A DNA stretch of 64,000 bases from Nocardia sp. NRRL S-836 (GTDB lineage Bacteria; Actinomycetota; Actinomycetes; Mycobacteriales; Pseudonocardiaceae): NCBI RefSeq assembly GCF_001279525.1, contig NZ_LGDY01000091.1, forward strand, positions 1 through 64,000, in the 5' to 3' direction. The stretch's first letter is position 1, and the number at the start of each line of letters is the position of its first letter. Made by a program: the position numbers and the translations under genes. The notes under the pieces were generated by a model. It ran no database searches. It saw only the letters and a program-made list of their open reading frames with translations, and was not told where the DNA came from. Below are positions 52,472 through 61,101 of the stretch, piece by piece.

Positions 52472-53629
52472 GTGACGCCACGGCCCCTGGTCGTGCTGTT
52501 CTCCGGAGTGACGTGGGACGGCGTTCGGGGCTCCGAACGCCAGCTCACCGAAGCTCTCACGGCCCACGCGGACGTGCTGTGGGTGGACCCGCCGGTCTCG
52601 CCCCTGACACCCCGGCGGTACCGGGGCATCGGCAGCACCCGCAGGTCGTGGCGTCCCTCGCTGCGTGCCGCCGCTCCCGGCGTCACGCGGCTCACCCCGA
52701 TCGCGCTGCCGGGCCTGACCAGGCCCGGCATCCGCGCGACCACCTGGCCGCTGGTGCGGGCCCAGGTGCGCAAGTGCCTGCCGCGCAAGCCACACGCGGT
52801 CGTCGCGTGCTCGTTCGACGACGTGCTCGGCCGCTGGGACGCGCTGAACGTGCTGTACGGCACCGACGACTGGGTCTCCGGTGCCGCGTTGATGAACCAG
52901 GACGCCACCCGGCTGCGGGCCGAGGAGAAGGCGGCGCTGGCCCGCGCGGACGTCGTGCTCGCGGTGACGCCGGAGCTGGCCGCGCGGTGGCGCGAGCTCG
53001 GCGCCGACCCCGTGGTGGTGCCCAACGGCTGTGACACGGCGGCGTACCGCGACATCGAGTCCGTCGGTCCCGCACCGGTGCCGGACGGCTTTCCCGGGGA
53101 GGTCGCCGGGGTGGTCGGCCAGCTGACCGACCGGATCGACATCCGGTACCTGGAGGCGGTGGCCGACACCGGGACCGGGCTGCTGCTCGTCGGTCCGCGC
53201 GACCCCGGCTGGGAGCCCGAACGGTTCCCGGCGCTGCTGCAACGGCCCAACGTGCACCATCCGGGTGCGGTCCCGTTCACCGAGCTGCCGAAGTGGTTGC
53301 GGCGCATGGACGTCGGTCTCACGCCGTACGCGGACACGGCGTTCAACCGCGCCTCGTTCCCGTTGAAGACCCTGGAGTACCTCGCGGCCGGTCGCGCGGT
53401 CGTCGGCAGCGCGCTGCCCGCGACCCGCCGGCTCGCCGGGGAGTCCGCCGACGTCGTGGCGGTGGCCGAGCCCGACGAGTTCGCCCGCGCCGTGCTCGCC
53501 ACGCTCCGGGCGCCGCAGGACGCGCGACGCCGGCAGCGGTACGCCGAGCAGCACTCGTGGCCGGCCCGTGCGGCGGTGGTGGCACAGGCCATCGGGCTGC
53601 CCGTCGTGGAAAACTACCGGCAGAGGTGA
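52472..53629 (+). CDS. Glycosyltransferase (GT-B)
   Basis: 385 residues from GTG 52472, with AGGAG 9 nt upstream. An N-terminal half with FSGVTWDGVRGSERQLTEAL, a middle VVVPNGCDTAAYRD hinge and a C-terminal GLTPYADTAFNRASFPLKTLEYLAAGRAVVGS region with the Glu-containing donor loop of GT4-like enzymes. It adds one sugar of the repeat unit. It lies 16 bp after the DMFase-like gene and 2 bp before the next glycosyltransferase. Confidence 0.9.
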   Translation: MTPRPLVVLFSGVTWDGVRGSERQLTEALTAHADVLWVDPPVSPLTPRRYRGIGSTRRSWRPSLRAAAPGVTRLTPIALPGLTRPGIRATTWPLVRAQVRKCLPRKPHAVVACSFDDVLGRWDALNVLYGTDDWVSGAALMNQDATRLRAEEKAALARADVVLAVTPELAARWRELGADPVVVPNGCDTAAYRDIESVGPAPVPDGFPGEVAGVVGQLTDRIDIRYLEAVADTGTGLLLVGPRDPGWEPERFPALLQRPNVHHPGAVPFTELPKWLRRMDVGLTPYADTAFNRASFPLKTLEYLAAGRAVVGSALPATRRLAGESADVVAVAEPDEFARAVLATLRAPQDARRRQRYAEQHSWPARAAVVAQAIGLPVVENYRQR

Positions 53630-53631
53630 AG

Positions 53632-54840
53632 ATGCGGGTCGTCGTCTACCCCCACAGCATGGAGCTGGGGGGCTCCCAGCTGAACGCGGTCCAGCTCGCC
53701 GCGGCGGTGCGCGACCGCGGGCACGAGGTGCTCGTGCTGTCCGAACCGGGCGAGCTGGTGCCGCTGGTGGCCGAGCTGGGCCTCGAACACGTCGAGATCC
53801 CGTTGCGGCGCAAGCGACCTGACCGGCGGGTGGTGTCCGAGGTCAACCGGCTGGTGCGCACGCGCGGCATCGACGTCGTGCACGGCTACGAGTGGCCGCC
53901 CGCGTTCGAGGCGTTGTACGGCACCGGGATCCGCCGCGCCGCCGCGCCGATCGCGACCGTGATGTCGATGTCGGTCGTGCCGTTCTTCCCGCGCTCGATC
54001 CCGCTCATCGTCGGCACCGAGCAGATCCGCCGGGAGGCCGTCGCCGCGGGCCACCACCGCGTGACGCTGCTGGAGCCACCCGTCGACACCGACGGCGACC
54101 ACCCCGGCGTCCCCGCCGACGGCTTCCGCGCCGCGCACGGCCTCACCGGCGCGCCGTTGATCGTCGCCGTGTCCCGGCTGGTCGCGGACCTGAAGCTGCC
54201 CGGCCTGCTCGCCGCCTGCGACGCCATGGCGCAGCTCGGCGAGGGCACGCAGCTCGCGATCGTCGGCGACGGCCCGGCCCGTGCCGAGATCACCGAACGC
54301 GCCGAGCAGGCCAACGCCAGGGCCGGCCGCCGTGCCGTCGTGCTCACCGGCCAGCTCGCCGACCCCCGGCCCGCCTACGCCGCCGCCGACATCACCATCG
54401 GCATGGGCGGTTCGGCGCTGCGCGCGCTGTCGTTCGGCAAACCGCTGGTCGTGCTCGGCCTGGACGGCTTCAGCGAGCTGCTCACGCGCGAGAGCCTGCC
54501 GCAGTTCCTGACCTCGGGCTGGTGGGGCTTCGGCGGTGACGGCGTGCCGTCCCTGACCGCGTCCCTGCGCCGGCTCGTCGAGTCACCGCGGCTGCGCGCC
54601 GAGCTGGGGGAGTTCGGCCGCGAGCTCGTGGTCGGCCGCTTCAGCCTGCGCCGCGCGGCCGAACTGCAGGAACAGGAGTACGAGATCGCCGCCCGTACGT
54701 CCGGCACCGCCCTGCTCGACGTCGTGCGCTCCACCGGCGGCCTCGCCTCGTACAAGGTGCGCCGCAAGCTCGCCCGCCTCCGCGGCCGCGCCGCCGTGGA
54801 CGACGCCAACGCCGCCGCCACAAAGCCCACCCGCGCCTAG
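53632..54840 (+). CDS. Glycosyltransferase family 4 protein
   Basis: 402 residues from ATG 53632 (AGAGG upstream). Typical GT4 marks: MELGGSQLNAVQLAAAVRDRGHEV at the N-terminus, VAVSRLVADLKLPGLLAAC, LAIVGDGPA and a donor-side GGSALRALSFGKPLVVLG. Adds a sugar to the growing lipid-linked unit. It ends the plus-strand run; the next gene is on the other strand. Confidence 0.92.
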   Translation: MRVVVYPHSMELGGSQLNAVQLAAAVRDRGHEVLVLSEPGELVPLVAELGLEHVEIPLRRKRPDRRVVSEVNRLVRTRGIDVVHGYEWPPAFEALYGTGIRRAAAPIATVMSMSVVPFFPRSIPLIVGTEQIRREAVAAGHHRVTLLEPPVDTDGDHPGVPADGFRAAHGLTGAPLIVAVSRLVADLKLPGLLAACDAMAQLGEGTQLAIVGDGPARAEITERAEQANARAGRRAVVLTGQLADPRPAYAAADITIGMGGSALRALSFGKPLVVLGLDGFSELLTRESLPQFLTSGWWGFGGDGVPSLTASLRRLVESPRLRAELGEFGRELVVGRFSLRRAAELQEQEYEIAARTSGTALLDVVRSTGGLASYKVRRKLARLRGRAAVDDANAAATKPTRA

Positions 54841-54849
54841 CTGCTCACC

Positions 54850-54982
54850 CCACGCGGGGCCCTTGCGCACGCTCCTGTCGTACGAAAGCGCCCCGCGTGG
54901 CGGCCGGGAGGCGTGGTCGGCTGGCTGCCGGGCGTACGCGGGGACGTTTCGTACGCTCCTGTCGTACGAAAGCTCCCCGTGT
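54850..54982. repeat. Twin ~47-bp hairpin repeats between convergent genes
   Basis: Two similar long hairpins in tandem. Copy 1 (54850-54900) pairs CCACGCGGGGC... with ...GCCCCGCGTGG; copy 2 (54936-54982) pairs ACGCGGGGACGTTTCGTACG with its near-complement. Both carry the identical loop segment CTCCTGTCGTACGAAAGC. They probably terminate the opposing glycosyltransferase and flippase transcripts. The same motif may recur elsewhere in the genome. Confidence 0.75.
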
Positions 54983-54999
54983 GGCAGCCGGAGGCGCGG

Positions 55000-56463
55000 T
55001 CAGCCGAGGTGTTTCACGAGGTGGCGCAGCGGCCAGACGACGGCGAGGTACACGCCGCCACCGAGGACGGTGCCGAGCAGCAGCTGCACGACCGACGGTT
55101 CGGTCAGCCAGCGGACGACCAGCACCACGGCGGTGAGCAGCGCACAGGCCACGACGGGGCGTGCGATCGCGGAGAGCAGCACCTTGACGCGCACGCCCGT
55201 GCGGCACACGGCGAACGTGTAGGCCGGCAGCACCAGGACCACCGCGATCAGCGCGTGCATCGCCGACACGCCGCGGATGCCGTCCCACAGCGCTCCCAGC
55301 GGCAGCAGCGCGACGAGCACCACCAGCCACCCCGCCTGCAGCCACAGTGTGCTGCTCGGCAGCCCCAGCGCGACGAGGTAGTCGTAGGCGAGCTCGGTGA
55401 CCACCCGCACCACCCCGAGCACCACCAGGAACTGCAGCGCGGCGGCCGACCCGGCCCAGTTGTGGCCGTACAGGGTCGTCACCGTCGGCAACGCCAGCAG
55501 CCCCAGCAACGCGCACACCGGCAGCGCACCGGCCATCAGCAGCGTGGTGAACCGGGCCAGCAACGCCTCGCGTTCCTCCGGCGAGTCCTGCACGCGCGCG
55601 AACGCGGCCAGCGACACCCGGCGGATCACCACCGAGAACATGTTGACCGGCCAGCTGGAGAGGTTGAACGCCTGCAGGTACAGGCCCAGCGCCACCGCCC
55701 CCAGCAGCGAGCCGGTGATGACGAAGTGCACGTTGAGCATCGCGAACACGAGCAGGCTCGCACCGGCCAGCGGCAGCCCGAACCCCATCAGCTCACGGGC
55801 CAGCCTGCGGTCGAAACCGGGCCGCGGCCACAGCGAGACGAGCCGGAACAGCAGGATGGCCGACAGCGCGTTGCCGACCAGCCGGCCCCACGCGAGGCTC
55901 CACGCACCGTGGTCGGCCAGCGCCAGCCCGACCGTCACGCCGGTCGTGAGCACCAGGTTCGACATGTCGACCACGAGCCGGGCGCCCTGGCGGAACTCGC
56001 GGTTGGTGAACTGCGCGGCCGCGGCCGTGGCGCCGTCGATCAGCACCGACAGGCACAGCAGCCGCACCACGCCGGTCGCGTCGGGCGCTCCCAGCGCCGC
56101 GGAGAACGACGGCGCGGCGAACCAGCACAGCGCGTAGAGCAGGCCGCTGGACGCGATGGAGATCGTCGTGACCGTCGGCGCGATCTGCCTCGGGTCGCCG
56201 GGCCAGCGCACCAGTGCCAGGCTGACACCCAGCTCGTTGATCGCGAGCAGTGCCCCGAGCGCCACCAGCGCGACCGCGAAGACACCGAAGTCCTCCGGTA
56301 CGAGAACCCGCGCCAGGAGGATTCCTGTGAGCAGCGTTCCGATTTTGCCGAACACCGTGTTCAGGAGGCTCAGGCCGAGCGCGCGCCGGATTTTTCCGCC
56401 CGAAGTGGATTCACCCTGGTGGCCGGCGTCCTTTGTGGTGGTGATCGGGTCTTCGCCGGTCAT
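55000..56463 (-). CDS. Polysaccharide flippase (Wzx/MOP family)
   Basis: 487 residues from ATG 56463 with GGGGAG 7-12 nt upstream. About 12-14 membrane segments with the MOP-family beginning LNTVFGKIGTLLTGILLARVLVPEDFGVFA. It moves lipid-linked sugar units across the membrane for polymerisation. It is divergent from the beta-helix lipoprotein gene. Confidence 0.9.
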   Translation of the reverse strand: MTGEDPITTTKDAGHQGESTSGGKIRRALGLSLLNTVFGKIGTLLTGILLARVLVPEDFGVFAVALVALGALLAINELGVSLALVRWPGDPRQIAPTVTTISIASSGLLYALCWFAAPSFSAALGAPDATGVVRLLCLSVLIDGATAAAAQFTNREFRQGARLVVDMSNLVLTTGVTVGLALADHGAWSLAWGRLVGNALSAILLFRLVSLWPRPGFDRRLARELMGFGLPLAGASLLVFAMLNVHFVITGSLLGAVALGLYLQAFNLSSWPVNMFSVVIRRVSLAAFARVQDSPEEREALLARFTTLLMAGALPVCALLGLLALPTVTTLYGHNWAGSAAALQFLVVLGVVRVVTELAYDYLVALGLPSSTLWLQAGWLVVLVALLPLGALWDGIRGVSAMHALIAVVLVLPAYTFAVCRTGVRVKVLLSAIARPVVACALLTAVVLVVRWLTEPSVVQLLLGTVLGGGVYLAVVWPLRHLVKHLG

Positions 56464-56651
56464 GACTTCTCCCCGGGGCACGGTCGATCAATTATTCCTA
56501 TGGCTCGACAAATTCGTTGCCGGGGTTTGGCAACGGCCGGGCCATGGGGTAAGAAGTGCCGTGCTGCCGCGAGGTCGCGGTTGGACGGACGTGAGTGACA
56601 TTGGTCGGTGTCCGCCGTGTACTGCGCAATGATCACACGAAGGATTTCTTC
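56464..56651. promoter_or_regulatory. Divergent spacer with GTTGCC palindrome
   Basis: 188 bp between the flippase and beta-helix genes. GTTGCC-7 nt-GGCAAC (56516-56534) is a clear dyad that could be an operator. GAAGGA about 10 nt before ATG 56652 is the ribosome site of the beta-helix gene. No strong promoter consensus was seen. Confidence 0.4.
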
Positions 56652-57653
56652 ATGAGAACTGCCCGTGATAGGGCCGTGACCAGTGGGAACAATGGTCGGC
56701 CGGCACGGTTCACCGTTGTTGCGCTGATCGCGGCCGCGCTGGCGCTCGCCGGCTGCAAGTCCGGAGCAGGAGCGAGGGAGGACGATCCCAGCACCGCCCC
56801 GCCGGTGAGCGAGACGTCCTCGTCGGCCCCGGAGAGCTCCAGCAGCGCCGCCCCCAGCAGCACTCAATCGTCGGTCGCGCCGCCGCTGCCGACCACCACC
56901 ACGCCCAAGCCGCCGTCGATCCCCACGCCGCCCGTCGCGGGCGGCTGGCCCGGTCCCGGCAACACCGGCTGGGCGCACACCGGCGTCAAGCTCGCCCCGG
57001 TCGCCTGCAAGGGCGGCGAGTACCTGATCGACAAGGCCGGCACGGTCGTCGACGGCAAGCAGATCCCCTGCTCGGTGCGCGTCACCGCGAACGACGTCAA
57101 GATCACCCGCAGCCAGGTCAGGGCGACCGGCCAGTGGGGCGTCTACCTCGTGGACAAGTTCACCCGGCTCACCGTGCAGGACGTCGAGATCACCGGCTCC
57201 GACGCCTGCGAGTACGGCGTCGGCTACGGAGGCGTCACCTCGGTGCGCATCAACATCAGCGGCTGCTCGGACGGCGTGAAGATGGACACCGGCGCGAGCT
57301 TGATCGACTCCTGGGTCCACGACCTGAGCAAGGGCGACGGCGACCACAACGACGGCGTCCAGATCACCGGTGGCTCCAACATCACCATCCGCCACAGCCG
57401 GATCGAGAACCCGAAGAACCAGACCTCGGCGATCCTGGTCGGCGGTGAGTTCGGCTCGCCGTCGAACATCCTGATCGAGAACAGCTTCCTCGACGGCGGC
57501 AACTACACGATCTACCTCGACCCCAAGGGCACCAACCGGGTCATCCGCAACAACGTCTTCACCAAGAGCTTCGTCTACGGCCCCGCCCGCCTCGACGGCC
57601 AGGTCGAGTGGGTGAACAACACCTTCGAGGACGGGTCGGTGGTGCAGAACTGA
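56652..57653 (+). CDS. Right-handed beta-helix repeat lipoprotein
   Basis: 333 residues from ATG 56652. A lipoprotein signal with LALAGC, a Ser/Thr/Pro-rich linker (about 45-105), then a parallel beta-helix domain with repeated coils (VRATGQWGVYLVD, ITGSDACEYGVGYGG, IRHSRIENPKNQTSAILVGG, IENSFLDGGNYTIY). Such folds occur in polysaccharide lyases and epimerases, so it may trim or modify the polymer outside the cell. Catalytic residues cannot be assigned. Confidence 0.88.
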   Translation: MRTARDRAVTSGNNGRPARFTVVALIAAALALAGCKSGAGAREDDPSTAPPVSETSSSAPESSSSAAPSSTQSSVAPPLPTTTTPKPPSIPTPPVAGGWPGPGNTGWAHTGVKLAPVACKGGEYLIDKAGTVVDGKQIPCSVRVTANDVKITRSQVRATGQWGVYLVDKFTRLTVQDVEITGSDACEYGVGYGGVTSVRINISGCSDGVKMDTGASLIDSWVHDLSKGDGDHNDGVQITGGSNITIRHSRIENPKNQTSAILVGGEFGSPSNILIENSFLDGGNYTIYLDPKGTNRVIRNNVFTKSFVYGPARLDGQVEWVNNTFEDGSVVQN

Positions 57654-57694
57654 CGGTCTGGCAAGAACTGGCGGTCTGGCCGGCTCGGCGCTGC

Positions 57695-59071
57695 TCACGG
57701 CGACGTTCCCTCCCGCACGAGCGGGGCGGGGGACGTCGCCGTCCGCTGTGCCACCGGCGCCGCCGCGAGGGCCGCGGCCGCCGACTTCTGCATCCGCAGC
57801 AGTGCGCCGGCGCAGCCGATCAGCACGAACATCAGGCCACTGGCGATCTTGAACGCGAACGTGTCGTAGGTGGCGCTGGAGATGCCGAGCATCGCGATGC
57901 ACGCCAGCAGCGACTGGCACAGGTCGCGCACGTGCGGGTCGGTGCTCAGCCGCCGGGCCGCCGCGGCCGCGTAGATGCCCGCGAGGAACAGGAACAGGAA
58001 CGCCAGCATGCCGACGAGCCCGTTCTCCACCAGCGAGCCGAGGTACTGGTTGTCGATGGGCCCGTACCTGGTCGGCAGGTAGGTGCCGAACCCGCGGCCC
58101 AGCCACAGGTGCTGCGCGATCGTGGCCTCGGTGCTCGCGTAGTCGTCGGTGCGGCCCTGGATGCTCGGGTCGTTGGAGATGTTGCGGAACAGGCTCAGCA
58201 GCGTGCCCACCAGACCCGGCACGAACGCGCGCAGCACCGCCAGGAAGCCCAGGGCCGCGACGATCGTGTGCAGCTGCTGCTTGGCCGGCCACGTCGGCAG
58301 CAGGATGATGCCCGCGACCAGCAGGCCGAGGATCGCCGAGCGCGACAGCGACACGACCGCGCCCATCGAGAGCATCAGCACGCAGAACCACCAGCGGCGG
58401 CTGGGCTGCCTGCGCTTCTTGGAGCGGAACGCGTAGTGCGCCGCCAGCGGCACCGCGAGACCGCACACGACACCGAACTCGATGGGGTGCCCCGCCGTGC
58501 CACCGGGACGGCGGAACGCGGAACGGGCCAGCACGGCCTCACCGGTGCCGACCGAGCGCAGGCCCGGCACCATCGCCATGTACTTGGTGAGGTCGAAGCC
58601 GGTGAAGAACTGCAGCATCCCGATGACCGCCATGATCGTGCAGGCGATCACCACGAACTTGAGCACCTTGTCGAGCCGGTCGAGGGTGCGGACGCCGTCG
58701 ATGATCAGCAGCCCGGCCGCCATCAGCGAGACGATCGTGACGAAGCTCAGGTCGGCCGACTTCAGCTCGTCGTACGGCATGTGCCGCAGCGTCACGTACC
58801 CGTAGGTCGCGATCTGCGACGAGGCGAAGAGGAAGATCGACGTGCGGACGCCGCTGCGGCCCTTGGCCATGCCGAGCGTGTCGACCATCTGCGCGCACAG
58901 CCAGCACATGCCCAGCCCGAAGCCCAGCAGCATCGAGGGCCGGATGTCGAGCGGGATGCCGGCGAACACCAGCCGGGACGGCACCAGCACCAGCACGGCG
59001 ATGTAGATCACCGAGAGGGTGGCGCCGTCCGTCCGGGTGAGCGTGCGGGGGTACGGGGGCGTTCTCGTCAT
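57695..59071 (-). CDS. O-antigen ligase/Wzy-type polymerase
   Basis: 458 residues with about 11-12 membrane segments and the Wzy_C/O-antigen ligase region: a long extracytoplasmic loop around RTDDYASTEATIAQHLWLGRGFG, ending GRGFGTYLPTRYG...NQYLGSLVENGL. It joins flipped repeat units or ligates polymer. It follows the Wzz-like gene by 4 bp on the same strand. Confidence 0.88.
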   Translation of the reverse strand: MTRTPPYPRTLTRTDGATLSVIYIAVLVLVPSRLVFAGIPLDIRPSMLLGFGLGMCWLCAQMVDTLGMAKGRSGVRTSIFLFASSQIATYGYVTLRHMPYDELKSADLSFVTIVSLMAAGLLIIDGVRTLDRLDKVLKFVVIACTIMAVIGMLQFFTGFDLTKYMAMVPGLRSVGTGEAVLARSAFRRPGGTAGHPIEFGVVCGLAVPLAAHYAFRSKKRRQPSRRWWFCVLMLSMGAVVSLSRSAILGLLVAGIILLPTWPAKQQLHTIVAALGFLAVLRAFVPGLVGTLLSLFRNISNDPSIQGRTDDYASTEATIAQHLWLGRGFGTYLPTRYGPIDNQYLGSLVENGLVGMLAFLFLFLAGIYAAAAARRLSTDPHVRDLCQSLLACIAMLGISSATYDTFAFKIASGLMFVLIGCAGALLRMQKSAAAALAAAPVAQRTATSPAPLVREGTSP

Positions 59072-59075
59072 CGGC

Positions 59076-59852
59076 TCAGCCCGGCCGGGCGATGCGCACC
59101 GTCGGGTTCGCCTCGTTGGAGAGCTTGTGGTGCGGGGGCGCGGCCGGTGTGGCGCGCCGCTCTCCCTGGTCGTCGGCCGGCCACTTCGGCTCGCCGTCCG
59201 ACTTCTTCGACTCGGGCCTGCGCGCGTCCGGCTTCTTGCGGCGCAACAGGAAGCTCTCGATCATGAACGCCGACGTGAGGCTCGCCGCGAGGCCCAGCGC
59301 GAGTGCCGCGCCCGCCGCCCGCAGCTTGCCGCCCACCAGCAGGGTCGCCTCGGTCGGCGCGACGACGGTCTCGACGTTGATGAACGTCGACTCCGGTGCG
59401 CCGAGCTTGCGCTGCCGCTCGACGAGCTCCTGGCTCAGCCGCTTGAACGCCGCTTCCACGGTGGCGCGCGCGGCGTCCGGCGTCGGCGCCTTGCAGACCA
59501 CCTGGACGAACGGGCCGCGCAGGCCGCCGTCGCCCGCCTCGCACTCGATGTCCGGGTTGTTCTGGGTCAGCTGCGCGTAGACGGCCGGGTCGAGCAGGAC
59601 CTGGGTCAGCAGCTGCGCGGTGGTCGTGAGGCTCGCGTCGAACGCCAGCAACGGGTTGACGATCCCGGCCGGCTTCGACGGATCGAGCGTGGCGCCGGCC
59701 TTGGGCACCGTCAGCAGGTCCGTGCCGGTCGACTCGTACTCCGGCGGCACCGATGCGAACACGACCCCCGCACCACCGAGGGACAGCAACAGCACGGGCA
59801 GAGCGACGTACCACCGGCGGAGGAGGACCTTGATGGTCTTCCAGAAATCCAT
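59076..59852 (-). CDS. Wzz-like chain-length/co-polymerase protein without kinase domain
   Basis: 258 residues from ATG 59852 with GAGGTGAG just upstream. One membrane segment near residues 16-36, a periplasm-type domain with YESTGTDLLTVP and NPLLAFD, a second segment near 190-215 (ALALGLAASLTSAFMIESFL), and a charged tail. Wzz/polysaccharide co-polymerases set polymer length; no tyrosine-kinase Walker motifs are present. It leads the wzy-like gene and is divergent from a glycosyltransferase. Confidence 0.85.
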   Translation of the reverse strand: MDFWKTIKVLLRRWYVALPVLLLSLGGAGVVFASVPPEYESTGTDLLTVPKAGATLDPSKPAGIVNPLLAFDASLTTTAQLLTQVLLDPAVYAQLTQNNPDIECEAGDGGLRGPFVQVVCKAPTPDAARATVEAAFKRLSQELVERQRKLGAPESTFINVETVVAPTEATLLVGGKLRAAGAALALGLAASLTSAFMIESFLLRRKKPDARRPESKKSDGEPKWPADDQGERRATPAAPPHHKLSNEANPTVRIARPG

Positions 59853-59940
59853 GCTCACCTCAAGTCGCGGGGCAGTCGCCTGTACGAAACGGTAATCGCG
59901 TGGCCAGGGCTCCCCGTTACCCGCGGCTATCGTGTGCGCC

Positions 59941-61074
59941 ATGCGCCTCGGATTCGCCTGCGCGTGGGACCCGCGTCCGGAAGGGACGTGGTCACACACG
60001 CCGTGGAACCTCAGAAACGCCTTGCGTCAGCGTATAGACGTCGTCGACGTCGGGTTGATCTACCCCACGGCGGTCCGCACGGCGCTCAAGGCCGCCAACG
60101 CCCGGCGGGTCGACGGCCGGTGGGTGTCGATGTGGAAGCACTCCCGGCTCGCCCGCCGCTACGCCGAGGTGAGCCTCGACCGCGGCCTGCGCGCGAACCC
60201 CTGCGACGTGGTGCTGCAGATCCAGGACCTGGCCCCGGTCTCCACGCCGTTCCTCGTCCTGCAGGACCTCAGCTACGACGTGCTGTTCGACCACCTCGAC
60301 GACAACGGGCGGCTGGTCCACTTCCCGTCGCTCGAACGCGGTGACCTGGAACGGCTCCGCGACCGCCAGCGCGCCGTGTACGAACGCGCCGCCGGTGTGG
60401 TGGCGATGAGCCGGTGGTTCGCCGACCACCTGGTGAACGTCTCCGGTGTGCCACGTGAACGGGTGCACGTCGTGCACCCCGGCGCGTCGGCCGCGTGGAC
60501 CGGTGCCGAGGTGCCCGACGAGGTGCGGCAGCGGCGACTCGACGGCCCGCGCCGGCGGCTTCTGCTGGTCGGCAAGGACTTCTTCACCAAGAACGGCCCC
60601 CAGGTCCTCGCCGCGGTCGCGCGGCTGCGCTCCGAGGTCGACCCGGAGATCACGCTCACGGTCGTGGGCCCGGCGGTGTGGCCCGTGCCGGGGGAGGTCC
60701 CGCCGGGCGTCACGTTCCTCGGCCGGCAGCCGATCGACGCGATGGCGGGCATCTACGACGACCACGACGTGTTCGTCATGCCGTCGCGCTTCGAGGGTTT
60801 CGGCATCGCGCTGGTCGAGGCGCTGGCCAGGGGCTTGCCGTGCGTGGCCCGCAAGGCTTTTGCCATGCCCGAAATCGTCGAGGACGGCCGTAACGGTGCA
60901 CTTGTGGCAACCGATGACCCATCAGAGCTGGCTGGCGCTATCGCACGCCTGCTCACGGATGACACCGTGTTCGTTCGAACGGCCGCCGACGCGGCTGCCG
61001 TTCGCGGGCACTACTCGTGGGAACGCGCAGCTGACGAGGTTGTGGCGGTCGCGGGCGCGGTGGTCCGGCAGTAG
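59941..61074 (+). CDS. Glycosyltransferase family 4 protein
   Basis: 377 residues from ATG 59941 (an in-frame start 9 bp upstream is also possible). Marks include an N-terminal WSHTPWNLRNAL, VVAMSRWFADHL, RLLLVGKDFFTKNGPQVLAAV, FLGRQPIDAMAGIYDDHDVFVMPSRFEGFGIALVEALARGLP (the EGFGI donor motif, Glu) and AMPEIVEDG. Adds a sugar in the same pathway. Followed by an MFS carrier and a beta-propeller protein on the same strand. Confidence 0.92.
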   Translation: MRLGFACAWDPRPEGTWSHTPWNLRNALRQRIDVVDVGLIYPTAVRTALKAANARRVDGRWVSMWKHSRLARRYAEVSLDRGLRANPCDVVLQIQDLAPVSTPFLVLQDLSYDVLFDHLDDNGRLVHFPSLERGDLERLRDRQRAVYERAAGVVAMSRWFADHLVNVSGVPRERVHVVHPGASAAWTGAEVPDEVRQRRLDGPRRRLLLVGKDFFTKNGPQVLAAVARLRSEVDPEITLTVVGPAVWPVPGEVPPGVTFLGRQPIDAMAGIYDDHDVFVMPSRFEGFGIALVEALARGLPCVARKAFAMPEIVEDGRNGALVATDDPSELAGAIARLLTDDTVFVRTAADAAAVRGHYSWERAADEVVAVAGAVVRQ

Positions 61075-61101
61075 GTCCCGGCAGCGGAGGAGAGACTCTC
61101 G

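Noticed and set aside
54845..55516. A 223-codon minus-strand frame ending in repeated AFVRQER peptides
   Set aside because: The repeats come from the twin hairpins, and the rest is an out-of-frame reading of the flippase gene.
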